A DNA stretch of 43,607 bases from Cyclobacteriaceae bacterium (lineage in GTDB: Bacteria > Bacteroidota > Bacteroidia > Cytophagales > Cyclobacteriaceae): NCBI GenBank assembly GCA_020832375.1, contig JAFIEW010000021.1:1-43607 (forward strand), given 5' to 3'. Both the position numbers and the translations under genes were made by a program. The notes beneath the pieces are model-generated. The model did not search any database, was not told the DNA's origin, and saw only the letters and a list, made by a program, of their open reading frames with translations. Position 1 is the first letter of the stretch. The number at the start of each line of letters is the position of its first letter. This document shows positions 28,335 through 36,800 of the stretch, piece after piece.

Positions 28335-29231
28335 TTAAACCCCTTCAAAACAATCTGAAAAACTCGATGCTCCTTCAGCCACCTCTTCCATTAGCCACAT
28401 TGGTGTGCTCGTAGCTCCGCATATTCCTACTGATGCGACTCCCTCAAACCACTCTGGCTGTAAGTCATCTGCATTTTCTATAAAATAAGAACGAGGATTT
28501 TCTCCTTTGCATACTTGGTACAAGGCCTTACCATTAGAGGACTTCTTGCCACTCACAAACAATATCAAATCATGCTGATTGGCAAATATTTTCAATTGCG
28601 GCTCACGGTTAGATACCTGCCTACAAATGCTGTCATTGGCTGTATAATCAATCAAACCATCTTCACCAAGATGATTTACAATTCTTTCCTTTATCTTATC
28701 TCGGATAGCATAAAAGCCTCTTGTGCTTTTAGTCGTTTGGCTAAATAAAATGATCGGACGACTAAAGTCTATTTTTTCAAGATCATCTTCTGTGGTTACG
28801 ATAATAGCTTTATTTTGGGTTTGTCCTTGAAGACCCAAGACCTCAGCATGTCCCGGTTGCCCATAAATCACCACCTGACCTGCTTGTTCACTCATAGTGT
28901 CCCAAGCATGTTTGATCCTATTTTGCAGTTTCAGTACCACGGGACAAGAAGCATCAATGAGCTCAATGTTATTGTTCAGAGCAATTTGGTAGGTTTCAGG
29001 TGGCTCACCATGTGCACGAATCAAGACCTTAGCATCTTTAATATCTTTTAATTCATCTCTACTAATCACTTGAAGTCCTTTTGCATTGAGTCGGTTAACT
29101 TCCATGGCGTTGTGCACAATGTCACCAAGGCAGTAAAGAGTTTCCGTGCCCATCATTTCAGCCTCGGCCATCTGAATAGCGTACTCAACGCCAAAACAAT
29201 ATCCTGAATTTTTATCTATTTCTATTTTCAT
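28335..29231 (-). CDS. ispH: 4-hydroxy-3-methylbut-2-enyl diphosphate reductase
   Basis: Last enzyme of the MEP isoprenoid pathway; reduces HMBPP to IPP and DMAPP with a [4Fe-4S] cluster. The frame is open to an ATG at 29246, but the chosen start is the ATG at 29231, which gives MKIEIDKNSGYCFGVEYAI, the usual IspH beginning (298 residues). Cluster cysteines are C12 in GYCFGV, C96 in DASCPVV and C203 in NDSICRQ. Substrate residues are in GDIVHN, RAHGEPP (often HGVP) and GQPGHAEVLG, with SQTTKS after. It shares the strand with cmk upstream, 84 bases away, and the terminator at 28276-28304, so they likely form one transcript. Confidence 0.93.
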   Translation of the reverse strand: MKIEIDKNSGYCFGVEYAIQMAEAEMMGTETLYCLGDIVHNAMEVNRLNAKGLQVISRDELKDIKDAKVLIRAHGEPPETYQIALNNNIELIDASCPVVLKLQNRIKHAWDTMSEQAGQVVIYGQPGHAEVLGLQGQTQNKAIIVTTEDDLEKIDFSRPIILFSQTTKSTRGFYAIRDKIKERIVNHLGEDGLIDYTANDSICRQVSNREPQLKIFANQHDLILFVSGKKSSNGKALYQVCKGENPRSYFIENADDLQPEWFEGVASVGICGATSTPMWLMEEVAEGASSFSDCFEGV

Positions 29232-29315
29232 AAGCTTAAGATCCATTTAAGACTGTCTTAATTTGAAGACATCAATTATGCAGATCAATAGAGGGATGTC
29301 ATTCATCAAAACGCC

Positions 29316-30032
29316 CTATTTCTTCTCTACTTCTGTGTTTTTCTTTTGTAAACTGTCAAGCATAGCGGAGGTAGTATGTTGTAAAATCTCCTGTACTTGC
29401 TCCTCAAAGGTGAGAAAGGTGGTATCAATAACCACCGCATCTGCGCACTGAATAAGTGGATTTTCCTTTCTTTCTGTATCTATTTTGTCCCTTTGTTTTA
29501 GATTTTCAAGCACCTCATCAAAGTTGCTCAGCTGCCCCTTTTCAAGTAATTCCTGTTGCCTCCTCTCAGCTCTCACTTGAAAATCGGCAGTCATGAATAC
29601 TTTTAACTCAGCCTCTGGAAATACATTGGATCCAATATCTCTTCCATCCATTACAATTCCTTTTTTCTTCCCCATTTTGCGCTGCTCATCGACCAATTTC
29701 TTCCTAACCGCTGCAAGTGCCGCTACTTCACTCACTCGCTGAGAAATCCTCATCTCACGAATTTGTGATTCTACCTTGAGTCCATTTAAAAATACTTCGC
29801 TCTCACCATTTTTACCATTGACTAGGAAGCGAATCTCTATTTTGGCAAGTGCATTTTCCACACTTTTTGGATTGGTGATGTCAATATAGTTGTCAACAAA
29901 ATATAGGGTGACCGCACGATACATCGCGCCAGTGTCAATGTACTGATAGTTGAGTCGAGCTGCTATCTCTTTAGCTGTAGAAGATTTACCACAAGCGGAG
30001 TAGCCATCGATAGCGATAATGATTTTATGCAT
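29316..30032 (-). CDS. cmk: Cytidylate kinase
   Basis: A 238-residue CMP/dCMP kinase. The P-loop is GYSACGKSS (8-16), followed by YQYIDTGAMYRAVTLYF, and later GIVMDGRDIGSNVFP and QVRAERRQQEL, all cmk hallmarks. It supplies CDP for nucleic acid and phospholipid synthesis. The cmk-ispH pairing is common in Bacteroidota. A tiny lipoprotein gene ends 15 bases upstream and probably leads the transcript. The C-terminal tail after VQEILQ is a little longer than usual. Confidence 0.95.
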   Translation of the reverse strand: MHKIIIAIDGYSACGKSSTAKEIAARLNYQYIDTGAMYRAVTLYFVDNYIDITNPKSVENALAKIEIRFLVNGKNGESEVFLNGLKVESQIREMRISQRVSEVAALAAVRKKLVDEQRKMGKKKGIVMDGRDIGSNVFPEAELKVFMTADFQVRAERRQQELLEKGQLSNFDEVLENLKQRDKIDTERKENPLIQCADAVVIDTTFLTFEEQVQEILQHTTSAMLDSLQKKNTEVEKK

Positions 30033-30047
30033 TCTTGGATGTTTTTC

Positions 30048-30209
30048 TTAACAATCTTTAATGGGACATGGCAGCGGACCTCTTTTGGGTTGCTGCTTTC
30101 CTTTTTTGCCTTTACTGGTAGTGCAAGAATCCATTACTCCCAGCATCCCAACTAAAAGAAGACACATAAGAATGCGCTTTCCTATTCTGTAAAATTGATG
30201 AGTATTCAA
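30048..30209 (-). CDS. Tiny lipoprotein with CPIKDC end, 53 codons
   Basis: A short minus-strand frame ending 15 bases before cmk. The product reads (M)NTHQFYRIGKRILM, then a hydrophobic LLLVGMLGV and VMDSC, a plausible lipobox with C29, then a lysine-rich SKGKKGKQQPKRG and the end GPLPCPIKDC. A basic start, hydrophobic core, lipobox and two C-terminal cysteines in a CxxxxC spacing make a real secreted lipoprotein likely. The start is uncertain: TTG at 30207-30209 gives a good signal peptide, and an in-frame TAA lies four codons further up. The ATG at 30165-30167 would leave a shorter signal without basic residues. Function unknown. Confidence 0.6.
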   Translation of the reverse strand: MNTHQFYRIGKRILMCLLLVGMLGVMDSCTTSKGKKGKQQPKRGPLPCPIKDC

Positions 30210-30578
30210 ATCTATATTTGCTTAGTAGGTTAACAAAATGTGCTAAAGAAAAATTTCATAAATCATATTGATATCCTTTTAGGATGATTGCAATCAATCC
30301 GATTGGTTGAAATGAGAATTCAGGCAGCTTTTAAGACACCGACAAAGATAATATAACCGCTATAAAACACCATCTGTTCAATCATTTATGTTAAAACCAG
30401 CGCCTTTAGGCTCATGTATGTTTTTAGGTGGAATGAGGACGCAGCTTAAAGTGCACTTTCTCATAGACCCTCATTTCAAGATATAAACCCTCATTTCAGG
30501 CTAAAAGTGGCATAATGGATATTCGACTTTTAAGAACTCAAATAAAAGAATCAAGTAACTTTCTCAAATGATATAGCA
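30210..30578. other. Intergenic region, no gene seen
   Basis: 369 bases between the tiny lipoprotein and the SLC13 permease. It holds GGTGGAATGAGG (30427-30438), a copy of the dispersed motif, and two ACCCTCATTTCA units 20 bases apart (about 30467 and 30487). Confidence 0.45.
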
Positions 30579-32354
30579 TTAAAAAGGCCAAATGATAGGA
30601 ATGAGCGGGGTAGCGGTCGCGACGATAAGGACTTCAAGTGGAAGACCGAGCTTCCAATAGTCGCTAAAACGGTAGGAGCCCGGACCAAGCACTAAAGTAT
30701 TGGATTGATGACCGATAGGAGTGAGAAAGGCACACGAGCCACCAACAGCCACAGCCATGAGGAATGGATCGGTAGATAAACTAAGGCTTTCAGCAATCTT
30801 GAATCCGATAGGTGCCATGAGCACTACAGTAGCAGCATTATTGAGCACATCGGAAAGTAGCATAGTAATGATCATCAAAACAGCCATAATGAGCCACGGC
30901 TCCCAATTCTCTCCGAAGTCCAAAAGCATTTGAGTAATAAGACTGGCAGCTCCACTCGTTTCGAAAGCCATGCCAACAGGAATCATAGCCCCCAACAACA
31001 CAACGACCGGCCAATCAATAGAATCGTAAACTTGCTTGAGCGGTAGTATATTGGTTACTACCATGCCAAAAGCGGCACCCACGAAGGCTATTTCTACCTT
31101 CAAGATGCCAAAAGCAACTGAAAGGATAGCCCCTAGTACCAGTAAAACCGCTAATATCGATTTCTTTGCGGAATTACTACCCCATATCGTTTGACTCAGC
31201 AAAAGACATTTCATTTGCCTGAGTGTGTTCTCTACATGATCGGCCTCCCCTTCTACTAGAAGAACATCACCCCCTTTGAAAGGCGTACTTTCCAGCTTGC
31301 TGCGTTTCTTTTTTGACCTTCTAGCGATAGCAATCACCTGAATACCAAAGCGATCTCTTAAAGCAATCTCCTTCGCTGTAGAACCAATCAGCGGACTTCC
31401 TGCCATGACCACGACTTCGGCAAGTTTTAAATTTTGCTCTTCCTCTCGCTTTTCAATTTGCTTTTCGCTCTCTATCTCTTCCTTTTGCTCATTGATACTA
31501 GAAAAGAAAGATTTCAAGTCTTCTGGCTCAGCCTCCACCAAAATTTTATCGTTTTCAATAAGTTTCCTTTTGCGATCATTGAAGCGAATTCGCTCGCCAT
31601 TTCTAATAATTCCTAAAAAATTGACATCATTCCCATGTTCTTGTTCTAATTCTTGAAAGGTTTTGTCCAATAAAGGTGAGTCTTCTCTGATTTTCAATTC
31701 TGATACGTAAGTATCAATTCCAAAATCACTAATCACGCGTTGGTTTCCTTTCCGCCTAGGTAAAAGCTTTAAGCCAACCGTGGTGATGAAGATAAGTCCG
31801 ATGATCGTAAGTGGTAATCCAATTTGAGCAAATTCGAACATCCCGAATGCCTCCCCTAGCCTATCCTTCTTAAAGCTTGAAATGATGATGTTGGGTGGCG
31901 TACCTATTAGGGTATTGAGCCCACCAAGGATGGAGGCGAAAGCAAGCGGCATCAATACTTTACTGACAGGGTATTCATTGGCTCTTGCGATCTGAATGGC
32001 TATTGGCATAAAGATCGCCATGGCTCCAATATTATTCATAAATGCAGAGGCAATGGCCACTATGCTGGACAGTACGATAATTTGAAACCTCATCCCACCC
32101 TTTATCTCACGGACTTTTTTACTCACTCGATCAATCACTCCTGAATTCACTAAGCCTTGACTGACCACCAATATAGCGGCAACGCTAATCACAGCAGGGT
32201 TTGAAAAACCCGTAAAAGCCTGCTCCTTTGGCAGTAGTCCAGTAAAAACAACTGCGAGCAAAGCACCCAAAGCCACAATATCGTATCGGAATTTACCCCA
32301 GATAAAAAAGGTAAGTGTCAAGGCTAAAATAATGAAAAACACCGTGGATTGCAT
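30579..32354 (-). CDS. SLC13/DASS-type permease with two TrkA-C (RCK_C) domains
   Basis: A 591-residue inner-membrane transporter. Membrane blocks at ~1-195 and ~385-591 frame two cytoplasmic RCK_C/TrkA_C domains (about 210-285 and 305-375, each ending in DKILVEAEPED or GDVLLVEGEADH). Signature pieces are NNIGAMAIFMPIA, GTPPNIIISSF and, in the second half, NNAATVVLMAPI and TPIGHQSN, typical for sodium-coupled divalent-anion permeases. Substrates in the family include sulfate, dicarboxylates and others, and none can be fixed here. It is divergent from the DUF202 gene with a 59-base gap. Confidence 0.92.
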   Translation of the reverse strand: MQSTVFFIILALTLTFFIWGKFRYDIVALGALLAVVFTGLLPKEQAFTGFSNPAVISVAAILVVSQGLVNSGVIDRVSKKVREIKGGMRFQIIVLSSIVAIASAFMNNIGAMAIFMPIAIQIARANEYPVSKVLMPLAFASILGGLNTLIGTPPNIIISSFKKDRLGEAFGMFEFAQIGLPLTIIGLIFITTVGLKLLPRRKGNQRVISDFGIDTYVSELKIREDSPLLDKTFQELEQEHGNDVNFLGIIRNGERIRFNDRKRKLIENDKILVEAEPEDLKSFFSSINEQKEEIESEKQIEKREEEQNLKLAEVVVMAGSPLIGSTAKEIALRDRFGIQVIAIARRSKKKRSKLESTPFKGGDVLLVEGEADHVENTLRQMKCLLLSQTIWGSNSAKKSILAVLLVLGAILSVAFGILKVEIAFVGAAFGMVVTNILPLKQVYDSIDWPVVVLLGAMIPVGMAFETSGAASLITQMLLDFGENWEPWLIMAVLMIITMLLSDVLNNAATVVLMAPIGFKIAESLSLSTDPFLMAVAVGGSCAFLTPIGHQSNTLVLGPGSYRFSDYWKLGLPLEVLIVATATPLIPIIWPF

Positions 32355-32413
32355 ATCTACTTGGCTTGTCGTGCGTATTTAGTAATTAATGATGTAGAAA
32401 TTAGACAGAAGAT

Positions 32414-32761
32414 ATGAATTTCCCAAGAATAAAGAAATTTAGCTTTCCAAAGCTAGTACAAGACTTTGAAAATAAAGAAAAAATTATCTTAAGGGATTAC
32501 CTTGCCTTAGAAAGAACCAGCTTATCTAATGAACGAACCCTTTTTGCTTATGTTAGGCTAAGCTTCTATTTAATCATTGCAGGCATTGCACTACTTGAAA
32601 TGAATCGCTTTGCTCAGTATAGCTGGATAGGGTTCTTTCTTTTTGGTATTGCCTTAGTCTTGCTAATTTTTGGTGTGATCAGATATCAGGTGATGAAAAA
32701 ACGGCTTTCAAAGTTTTATAATGCCATTGAGCTAGAGAAATTAGAAAATAAAAAGTCATAA
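32414..32761 (+). CDS. DUF202 family membrane protein
   Basis: A 115-residue small membrane protein. The DUF202 motif LALERTSLSNERTLFAYVR (residues 31-49) is followed by two membrane segments (about 50-68 and 74-94) and a basic tail. These YidH-like proteins have no established function. ATG at 32414. Confidence 0.9.
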   Translation: MNFPRIKKFSFPKLVQDFENKEKIILRDYLALERTSLSNERTLFAYVRLSFYLIIAGIALLEMNRFAQYSWIGFFLFGIALVLLIFGVIRYQVMKKRLSKFYNAIELEKLENKKS

Positions 32762-32975
32762 AAGTAAATAGTCAGGAAGCTTTGGGTATATGAATCGTTC
32801 GGCCGCCTTCGGGATCGTTGACTTTTTAAAGTTTTGCTGCTTAAAATGGGTAACCAATTTTTAGGCCATTTTCTGTGTTTAAAACATTTGATTTCTTCTG
32901 CAGAGGCAGTTAAAATTGTGTTTAAGAAAGATTATGTCTGTACTCAACCCAATATAAGTCAGAATCTATGACTTA
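32762..32975. other. Spacer before the cassette remnant
   Basis: 214 bases with no gene recognised. It marks the left border of the duplicated region: homology to the cassette starts abruptly at 32976. Confidence 0.45.
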
Positions 32976-33164
32976 CGCTCCTGCTGCCCCTTTCAGTCGC
33001 ACAATGTGGATTTAAACCTTTGCAGAAAGTATTCCCATGGCTTGCTTGAGGAGTATGAGATCACTCATCCCTCAACGAAAGAAAAGACACTGCTTTACTT
33101 CAATGTGTTTGATGAGTCTGCAGAGCCACTGCGAGCACCAAGGGGATTTAAAGGGAAAGATTGA
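32976..33164 (+). pseudogene. 3' remnant of the cassette lipoprotein gene
   Basis: From RSCCPFQSHNV to the stop TGA (33162-33164), this is a 62-codon copy of the last 40% of the lipoprotein at 36228-36704 (joins at its base 36516), still open and more than 90% identical, with NLCRKYS where the full copies have NFFRKYS. The upstream coding part, signal peptide and promoter are missing, so it is a truncated relic of a further cassette lost on its left side. Confidence 0.9.
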
Positions 33165-33265
33165 TTATTCTTTTCACCTAAGGGTGTGAAAGCAGCTCAA
33201 TCATCAGTGAATATTTTGCTCAGAAGTAATTTACACCTGTCATGGGTGCTCATAGCAGTTTGATA

Positions 33266-34360
33266 CTACTCCACCTCAAACCTTACCAAATAATATTTAT
33301 TCTGCAAATCAGGATCTTCATCCTCCACATTGCGCTCGATGCCCCAAAACGAACCATCGGATAGTGGGTATAAATTGCGATATTTTTCACGAAGCCTATC
33401 GCCTTTGCCCACTCCTACAATCTCACCGTCCCTAAGATAAAAATGAGCACGCTTGAAATTGCCTTCATCCATCATGGCTTCAAAATCCATCTTGTCAGCT
33501 TGATCTCGATCCTTATTGACCTTGTAGCCCACATACATCAAGTCTCCCATAGGCACTATTATCGATGCAGTAAAATTCATACTAATTAAGTCTTTTCCTA
33601 CTTGATCTGAAAGCTTAGTAATAAGATGCTCATATTTGGTTTTTAACTCTATCTCATTCTCTACTACTTCATAAATATAGATATGAGGAAGTCCGGGTAT
33701 GATCATCCAATACTGATCCCCGACTCGTTTGAAAGTGTAAAAAAATCTATCATCCTTTAGTGTAGCCACCTCTTCAGGAAACTTCAAATAAGGCTGATAA
33801 GTCTCGCCCTCTAAATCAAACTTCCAAATGGCATAATCGCTGTAGGCATGATCTGGCGTTGACAAAGAAGAACGATAGACATTATCTCCGATATTGAATG
33901 CGGGAAATGCCATGCTTTTTTGAATTCCTTTTTCAATATCCATTTGGCTATGGATCAATGCTCCCGAGGCATCGTAAATATTGGTCGATATAATGCCATC
34001 TACAAAGGTAGTGCTATCATTCCGATAGGCCATTGAAAGCAGAATACCTCCTTTAAGCTGATCGGGGGTGTCTCCCAAAATATCATAGATAAAAGTACGC
34101 TCTCCCGATCTGTTGTATCGGTAAGAAAGCTTTTTTTGATTGACCCTAAAAACACCACTTTCTAACTGCTCATTCCAATGCATGAGCACCATTGGGCTTT
34201 CCTCATCGATAAAGAGTGAGTCTAGCTTGATGGTATTAAAACGTATCCCATCATGATGCTTGGACTCGTTTTTGCAAGAAGATAGAACTACAATAATGAT
34301 AAGTAGGTAAAAATTTAATTTTTTCACGAGCTTGAAATGATGGTTTGTGAATGAGAGCAT
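33266..34360 (-). CDS. Cassette lipoprotein, beta-propeller-like (DUF4221-like), copy 1
   Basis: A 364-residue protein with a lipoprotein signal (IIIVVLSSC, lipidated C29). The chain is rich in short strands and aromatic turns (YRYNRSGERTFIYDILGDTP, WKFDLEGETYQPYLKFPEE, YWMIIPGLPHIYIYEV; longest parts shortened) and ends in LQNKYYLVRFEVE. This resembles six-bladed propeller lipoproteins of the DUF4221 type, an assignment by general look only. Copy 2 is at 36801-37862: the N-terminal 60 and C-terminal 40 residues are close to identical, the middle diverges. A GTG at 34327 is an alternative start. Third gene of the minus-strand set; function unknown. Confidence 0.75.
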   Translation of the reverse strand: MLSFTNHHFKLVKKLNFYLLIIIVVLSSCKNESKHHDGIRFNTIKLDSLFIDEESPMVLMHWNEQLESGVFRVNQKKLSYRYNRSGERTFIYDILGDTPDQLKGGILLSMAYRNDSTTFVDGIISTNIYDASGALIHSQMDIEKGIQKSMAFPAFNIGDNVYRSSLSTPDHAYSDYAIWKFDLEGETYQPYLKFPEEVATLKDDRFFYTFKRVGDQYWMIIPGLPHIYIYEVVENEIELKTKYEHLITKLSDQVGKDLISMNFTASIIVPMGDLMYVGYKVNKDRDQADKMDFEAMMDEGNFKRAHFYLRDGEIVGVGKGDRLREKYRNLYPLSDGSFWGIERNVEDEDPDLQNKYYLVRFEVE

Positions 34361-34401
34361 TTTTAATTAGAGATGAGGTAACTTAAAATTGACTTACTTG
34401 C

Positions 34402-35760
34402 TCAATACTCATACTTACCCTTTCTTTGATCTTTAAATTGTTCTTCTAAAGATTGCTCTACCTCTAAGTCTTTTCTTACTTTTGGATCTATGTCAGCAAG
34501 GGGTAATACTTCGAATTTGTTCCAAAATCTTTTATTGTAGCGATACGATTTTTGATATAAATTATTGTTTATATGAACTTGCTGTCTACTAGGTATAGGC
34601 GTTGGAGAATCAAAGACTACTTCATAAACCACTAATTCCGAGTACTGCTTATATGCATTTATTATCTCGTTTCCTTCTGCGTCTTTAGTTTGATTTTCAA
34701 TCACGCCAGAACATCCCCCGTCTCTATATCGAACTGCTTCTAGATATATATTTTCATCATTCTCTGAATAATTAAATATGTATTCTGTTAAGGTTTTTTG
34801 ATCATCGGTAAACTTACTTAAGCCCGATTGCATTCTCAAATCAAATTCATCCATTTGAAACAAACCTTTTCGCTTCATATTTAACCTCACTATACGATCA
34901 ACATCGACCTTTACTTCAATTTTTGGAATAAAATGATCGTTTCTGCGAATGTAAAATACTACATCTGTAGGCAAGTTTTTGAATTGATCTAAACTAGCTC
35001 TGATTTTAATGACCTCATCCTCACCGTAAGCCTCTATTGACTCAAAATAATAATTATAGTGATCTTTGTTGTATATATCTAGCGTGTTGACCTCTATATT
35101 ACTCACTGAAGATATGTAATTCATAAACGGGTCTTGTCTAAATAATTCATAAAAATCGTTTTTGTTGTAATTAATATCATCAACGCTTTTATTCCAATTC
35201 AAACTCCTATAATCATTTGTTCGCCGCATTTGATCAATCGAAACTTGTCTATTCTGTAAAATATAATCACCAGGCTCGTAATATTCTAAAACAACTTCTA
35301 GCATTCTTTTATAAGCAGAATCCTGCATACAGCAATTCCTAAAAAATGCTTTTCCTCTATGACTATTTTGATTTAATCCTTTTCTCATGCGATCAAATGC
35401 TTTCAACAACAAATGGTAAGCACTATCTTGAACATCAAAAATCACCACCTCCTCTAGAAGTCTGGTTGAAAAATCAAGGTAAACTGTATCTTTCTCAACT
35501 AAATCGGATAAGGAGAATTCACGTGTATGAAATCCAATAGCCGATATTTTGATAAGATGATGAGTTTTATCGCAGAAAAGTTTAACCTGACCAGTTTCAT
35601 TACTCACTGTTCCTTTATTAGATCCTACAATTGAAATTGATGCGAATGAAACAGGATCCTTGCTAACGCTATTTACAAGTCTGAAATCAACAAGTTCTTG
35701 TGAAAAGATGGCATCAGGATATAATGATAAAAGGAAAAATAAAAATATAATCCTAGTCAT
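34402..35760 (-). CDS. Cassette CarboxypepD_reg-like secreted protein, copy 1
   Basis: The open frame begins with TTG at 35778, but the ATG at 35760 gives a clean signal peptide (MTRIIFLFFLLSLYPDAIFSQ), so it has 452 residues. Residues ~22-105 form a CarboxypepD_reg-like beta-sandwich (SKDPVSFASISIVGSNKGTV, then KISAIGFHTREF, LEEVVI), the domain found in Bacteroidota surface proteins and TonB receptors. The rest is a family-specific domain with AFFRNCC, QMRRTNDYR, GGCSG and RYNKRFWNKFEVLPL. It is about 40-45% identical to copy 2 (37933-39300), and all three cysteine sites are kept. Probably cell-surface. It sits 62 bases after the peptide gene and 41 before the propeller gene: one operon. Confidence 0.82.
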   Translation of the reverse strand: MTRIIFLFFLLSLYPDAIFSQELVDFRLVNSVSKDPVSFASISIVGSNKGTVSNETGQVKLFCDKTHHLIKISAIGFHTREFSLSDLVEKDTVYLDFSTRLLEEVVIFDVQDSAYHLLLKAFDRMRKGLNQNSHRGKAFFRNCCMQDSAYKRMLEVVLEYYEPGDYILQNRQVSIDQMRRTNDYRSLNWNKSVDDINYNKNDFYELFRQDPFMNYISSVSNIEVNTLDIYNKDHYNYYFESIEAYGEDEVIKIRASLDQFKNLPTDVVFYIRRNDHFIPKIEVKVDVDRIVRLNMKRKGLFQMDEFDLRMQSGLSKFTDDQKTLTEYIFNYSENDENIYLEAVRYRDGGCSGVIENQTKDAEGNEIINAYKQYSELVVYEVVFDSPTPIPSRQQVHINNNLYQKSYRYNKRFWNKFEVLPLADIDPKVRKDLEVEQSLEEQFKDQRKGKYEY

Positions 35761-35822
35761 AATATGTTTATGATTCAATTAATGAGACTAGGCTACACCT
35801 AATCTCATATTCTAAAATTCTA

Positions 35823-36011
35823 TTATGGAGCATCTGGTTTCCAGCACTCCAATAAAACAATTGCTTCAATTAAATTCCAATTAACATCCGCATTATTCTC
35901 AATATCTGAGGCCAACTGACCTTTCAACCAATCACAAATTGCACCAGCATTCACTTGACTACTAAAACCCATCACTCCCAAAAAGGATAAGCAAATTAAA
36001 AATTTTTTCAT
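35823..36011 (-). CDS. Cassette two-cysteine secreted peptide, copy 1
   Basis: A 62-residue precursor. The signal peptide is MKKFLICLSFLGVMGFSSQV-NA, cleaved after A22. The mature ~40-residue part has C26 in AGAICDWL and C56 in LLECW, likely one disulfide, and is acidic with an amphipathic middle. Compared with copy 2 the leader is nearly the same, but the mature part keeps only G-x-I-C, an aromatic, SxxI and the second cysteine. First gene of the minus-strand operon, directly behind the conserved control region. No homologue is known to me; a bacteriocin, signal or structural peptide are all open. Confidence 0.72.
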   Translation of the reverse strand: MKKFLICLSFLGVMGFSSQVNAGAICDWLKGQLASDIENNADVNWNLIEAIVLLECWKPDAP

Positions 36012-36227
36012 AAGAATTAGATTTTGTTTTAAAATAATTACCTCAACGCTAACTTAGCGTAAATCAAAAAATACCGCTGCGCAACATTTTGTACTTTTGA
36101 TGAGGCTAATCTAAATAGTTTTTTTTTGTAACCAAATAATCATTAAATTAATTACTATGTTTGTGAGTATCACGCTATCTTTCTTTAAATTCATTCATAT
36201 CAAATAACATTGAAATAGTAAAGTAAT
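36012..36227. promoter_or_regulatory. Divergent control region, cassette 1
   Basis: 216 bases between the peptide gene (-) and the lipoprotein gene (+), about 95% identical to 39883-40098. Holds the palindrome ACGCTAA-C-TTAGCGT (36046-36060), a T-run (36119-36127) and, toward the lipoprotein, TATGTTTG (36156-36163), a perfect Bacteroidota -7 (TAnnTTTG), about 64 bases before its ATG. The nearest TTTG (36125-36128) is 27 bases up, longer than the usual spacing. Confidence 0.6.
36046..36060. promoter_or_regulatory. Conserved palindrome, candidate operator, copy 1
   Basis: ACGCTAA, central C, TTAGCGT: perfect seven-base arms, identical at 39917-39931. It sits 35 bases before the peptide ATG, where it could bind a regulator or form a hairpin in the mRNA leader. 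Confidence 0.6.
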
Positions 36228-36704
36228 ATGCACGCTACTTCCATCATAGCAATTCTTTGTCTTAGTTTAAGCATCATAGCTTGCTCTAAAAAGCCGCAAT
36301 TTTATACAGAAGCAGAAAATACGAAAACAGCCTACCCCACCACAGAGAGTGGCCTTTTGAAAATAGAAGGGAATTATGATAAGAAAGTAGGCTTTAGTAC
36401 AAAAAGACCCATCTTCTTAGGTTTGCTTGAGTCAAGAAAAGGAGAGAAAACCCTACATCATTATCTGAACTCCCTAGTATTTGAGGATGGAGAATCACTA
36501 CAGTTTAAGCGGCTGCGCTCCTGCTGCCCCTTTCAGTCGCACAATGTGGATTTAAACTTTTTCAGAAAGTATTCCCATGGCTTGCTTGAGGAGTATGAGG
36601 TCACTCATCCCTCGACGAAAGAAAAGACACTGCTTTACTTCAATGTGTTTGATGAGTCTGCAGAGCCGCTGCGAGCACCACGGGGATTTAGAGGGAAGCT
36701 ATAA
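36228..36704 (+). CDS. Cassette plus-strand lipoprotein with RxRSCCPF motif, copy 1
   Basis: A 158-residue lipoprotein (LSIIAC, lipidated C19). The mature part has PIFLGLLESRKGEKTLHHYLNSLVFEDGESL (residues 61-91), then LRSCCPF with the C99-C100 pair, FFRKYSHGLLEEYEVTHPSTKEKTLLYFNVFDE and the end LRAPRGF. The SCCPF ... YEVT ... LYFNxxD ... APRGF plan occurs in small uncharacterised lipoproteins of Bacteroidota; I know no function. Its 3' half is also present in the relic at 32976-33164 and almost unchanged in copy 2, suggesting recent duplication or gene conversion. Transcribed away from the other cassette genes. Confidence 0.85.
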   Translation: MHATSIIAILCLSLSIIACSKKPQFYTEAENTKTAYPTTESGLLKIEGNYDKKVGFSTKRPIFLGLLESRKGEKTLHHYLNSLVFEDGESLQFKRLRSCCPFQSHNVDLNFFRKYSHGLLEEYEVTHPSTKEKTLLYFNVFDESAEPLRAPRGFRGKL

Positions 36705-36800
36705 GGATTCTTTTAATCAACTGTAACAAATGTCAATCTTCAGTAAAGTCTTTTCTTAAAAGAAATTTACACCCTTTGCAAAACCGTACATCAGTTTATA

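Larger units (their letters stand above)
32976..36515. repeat. Tandem cassette unit 1 (3.54 kb)
   Basis: From the join point in the relic to the same point in the next lipoprotein gene (36516). Order: lipoprotein 3' end, propeller-like lipoprotein (-), CarboxypepD_reg-like protein (-), two-cysteine peptide (-), divergent control region, lipoprotein 5' end (+). It is repeated at 36516-40386. Confidence 0.85.
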
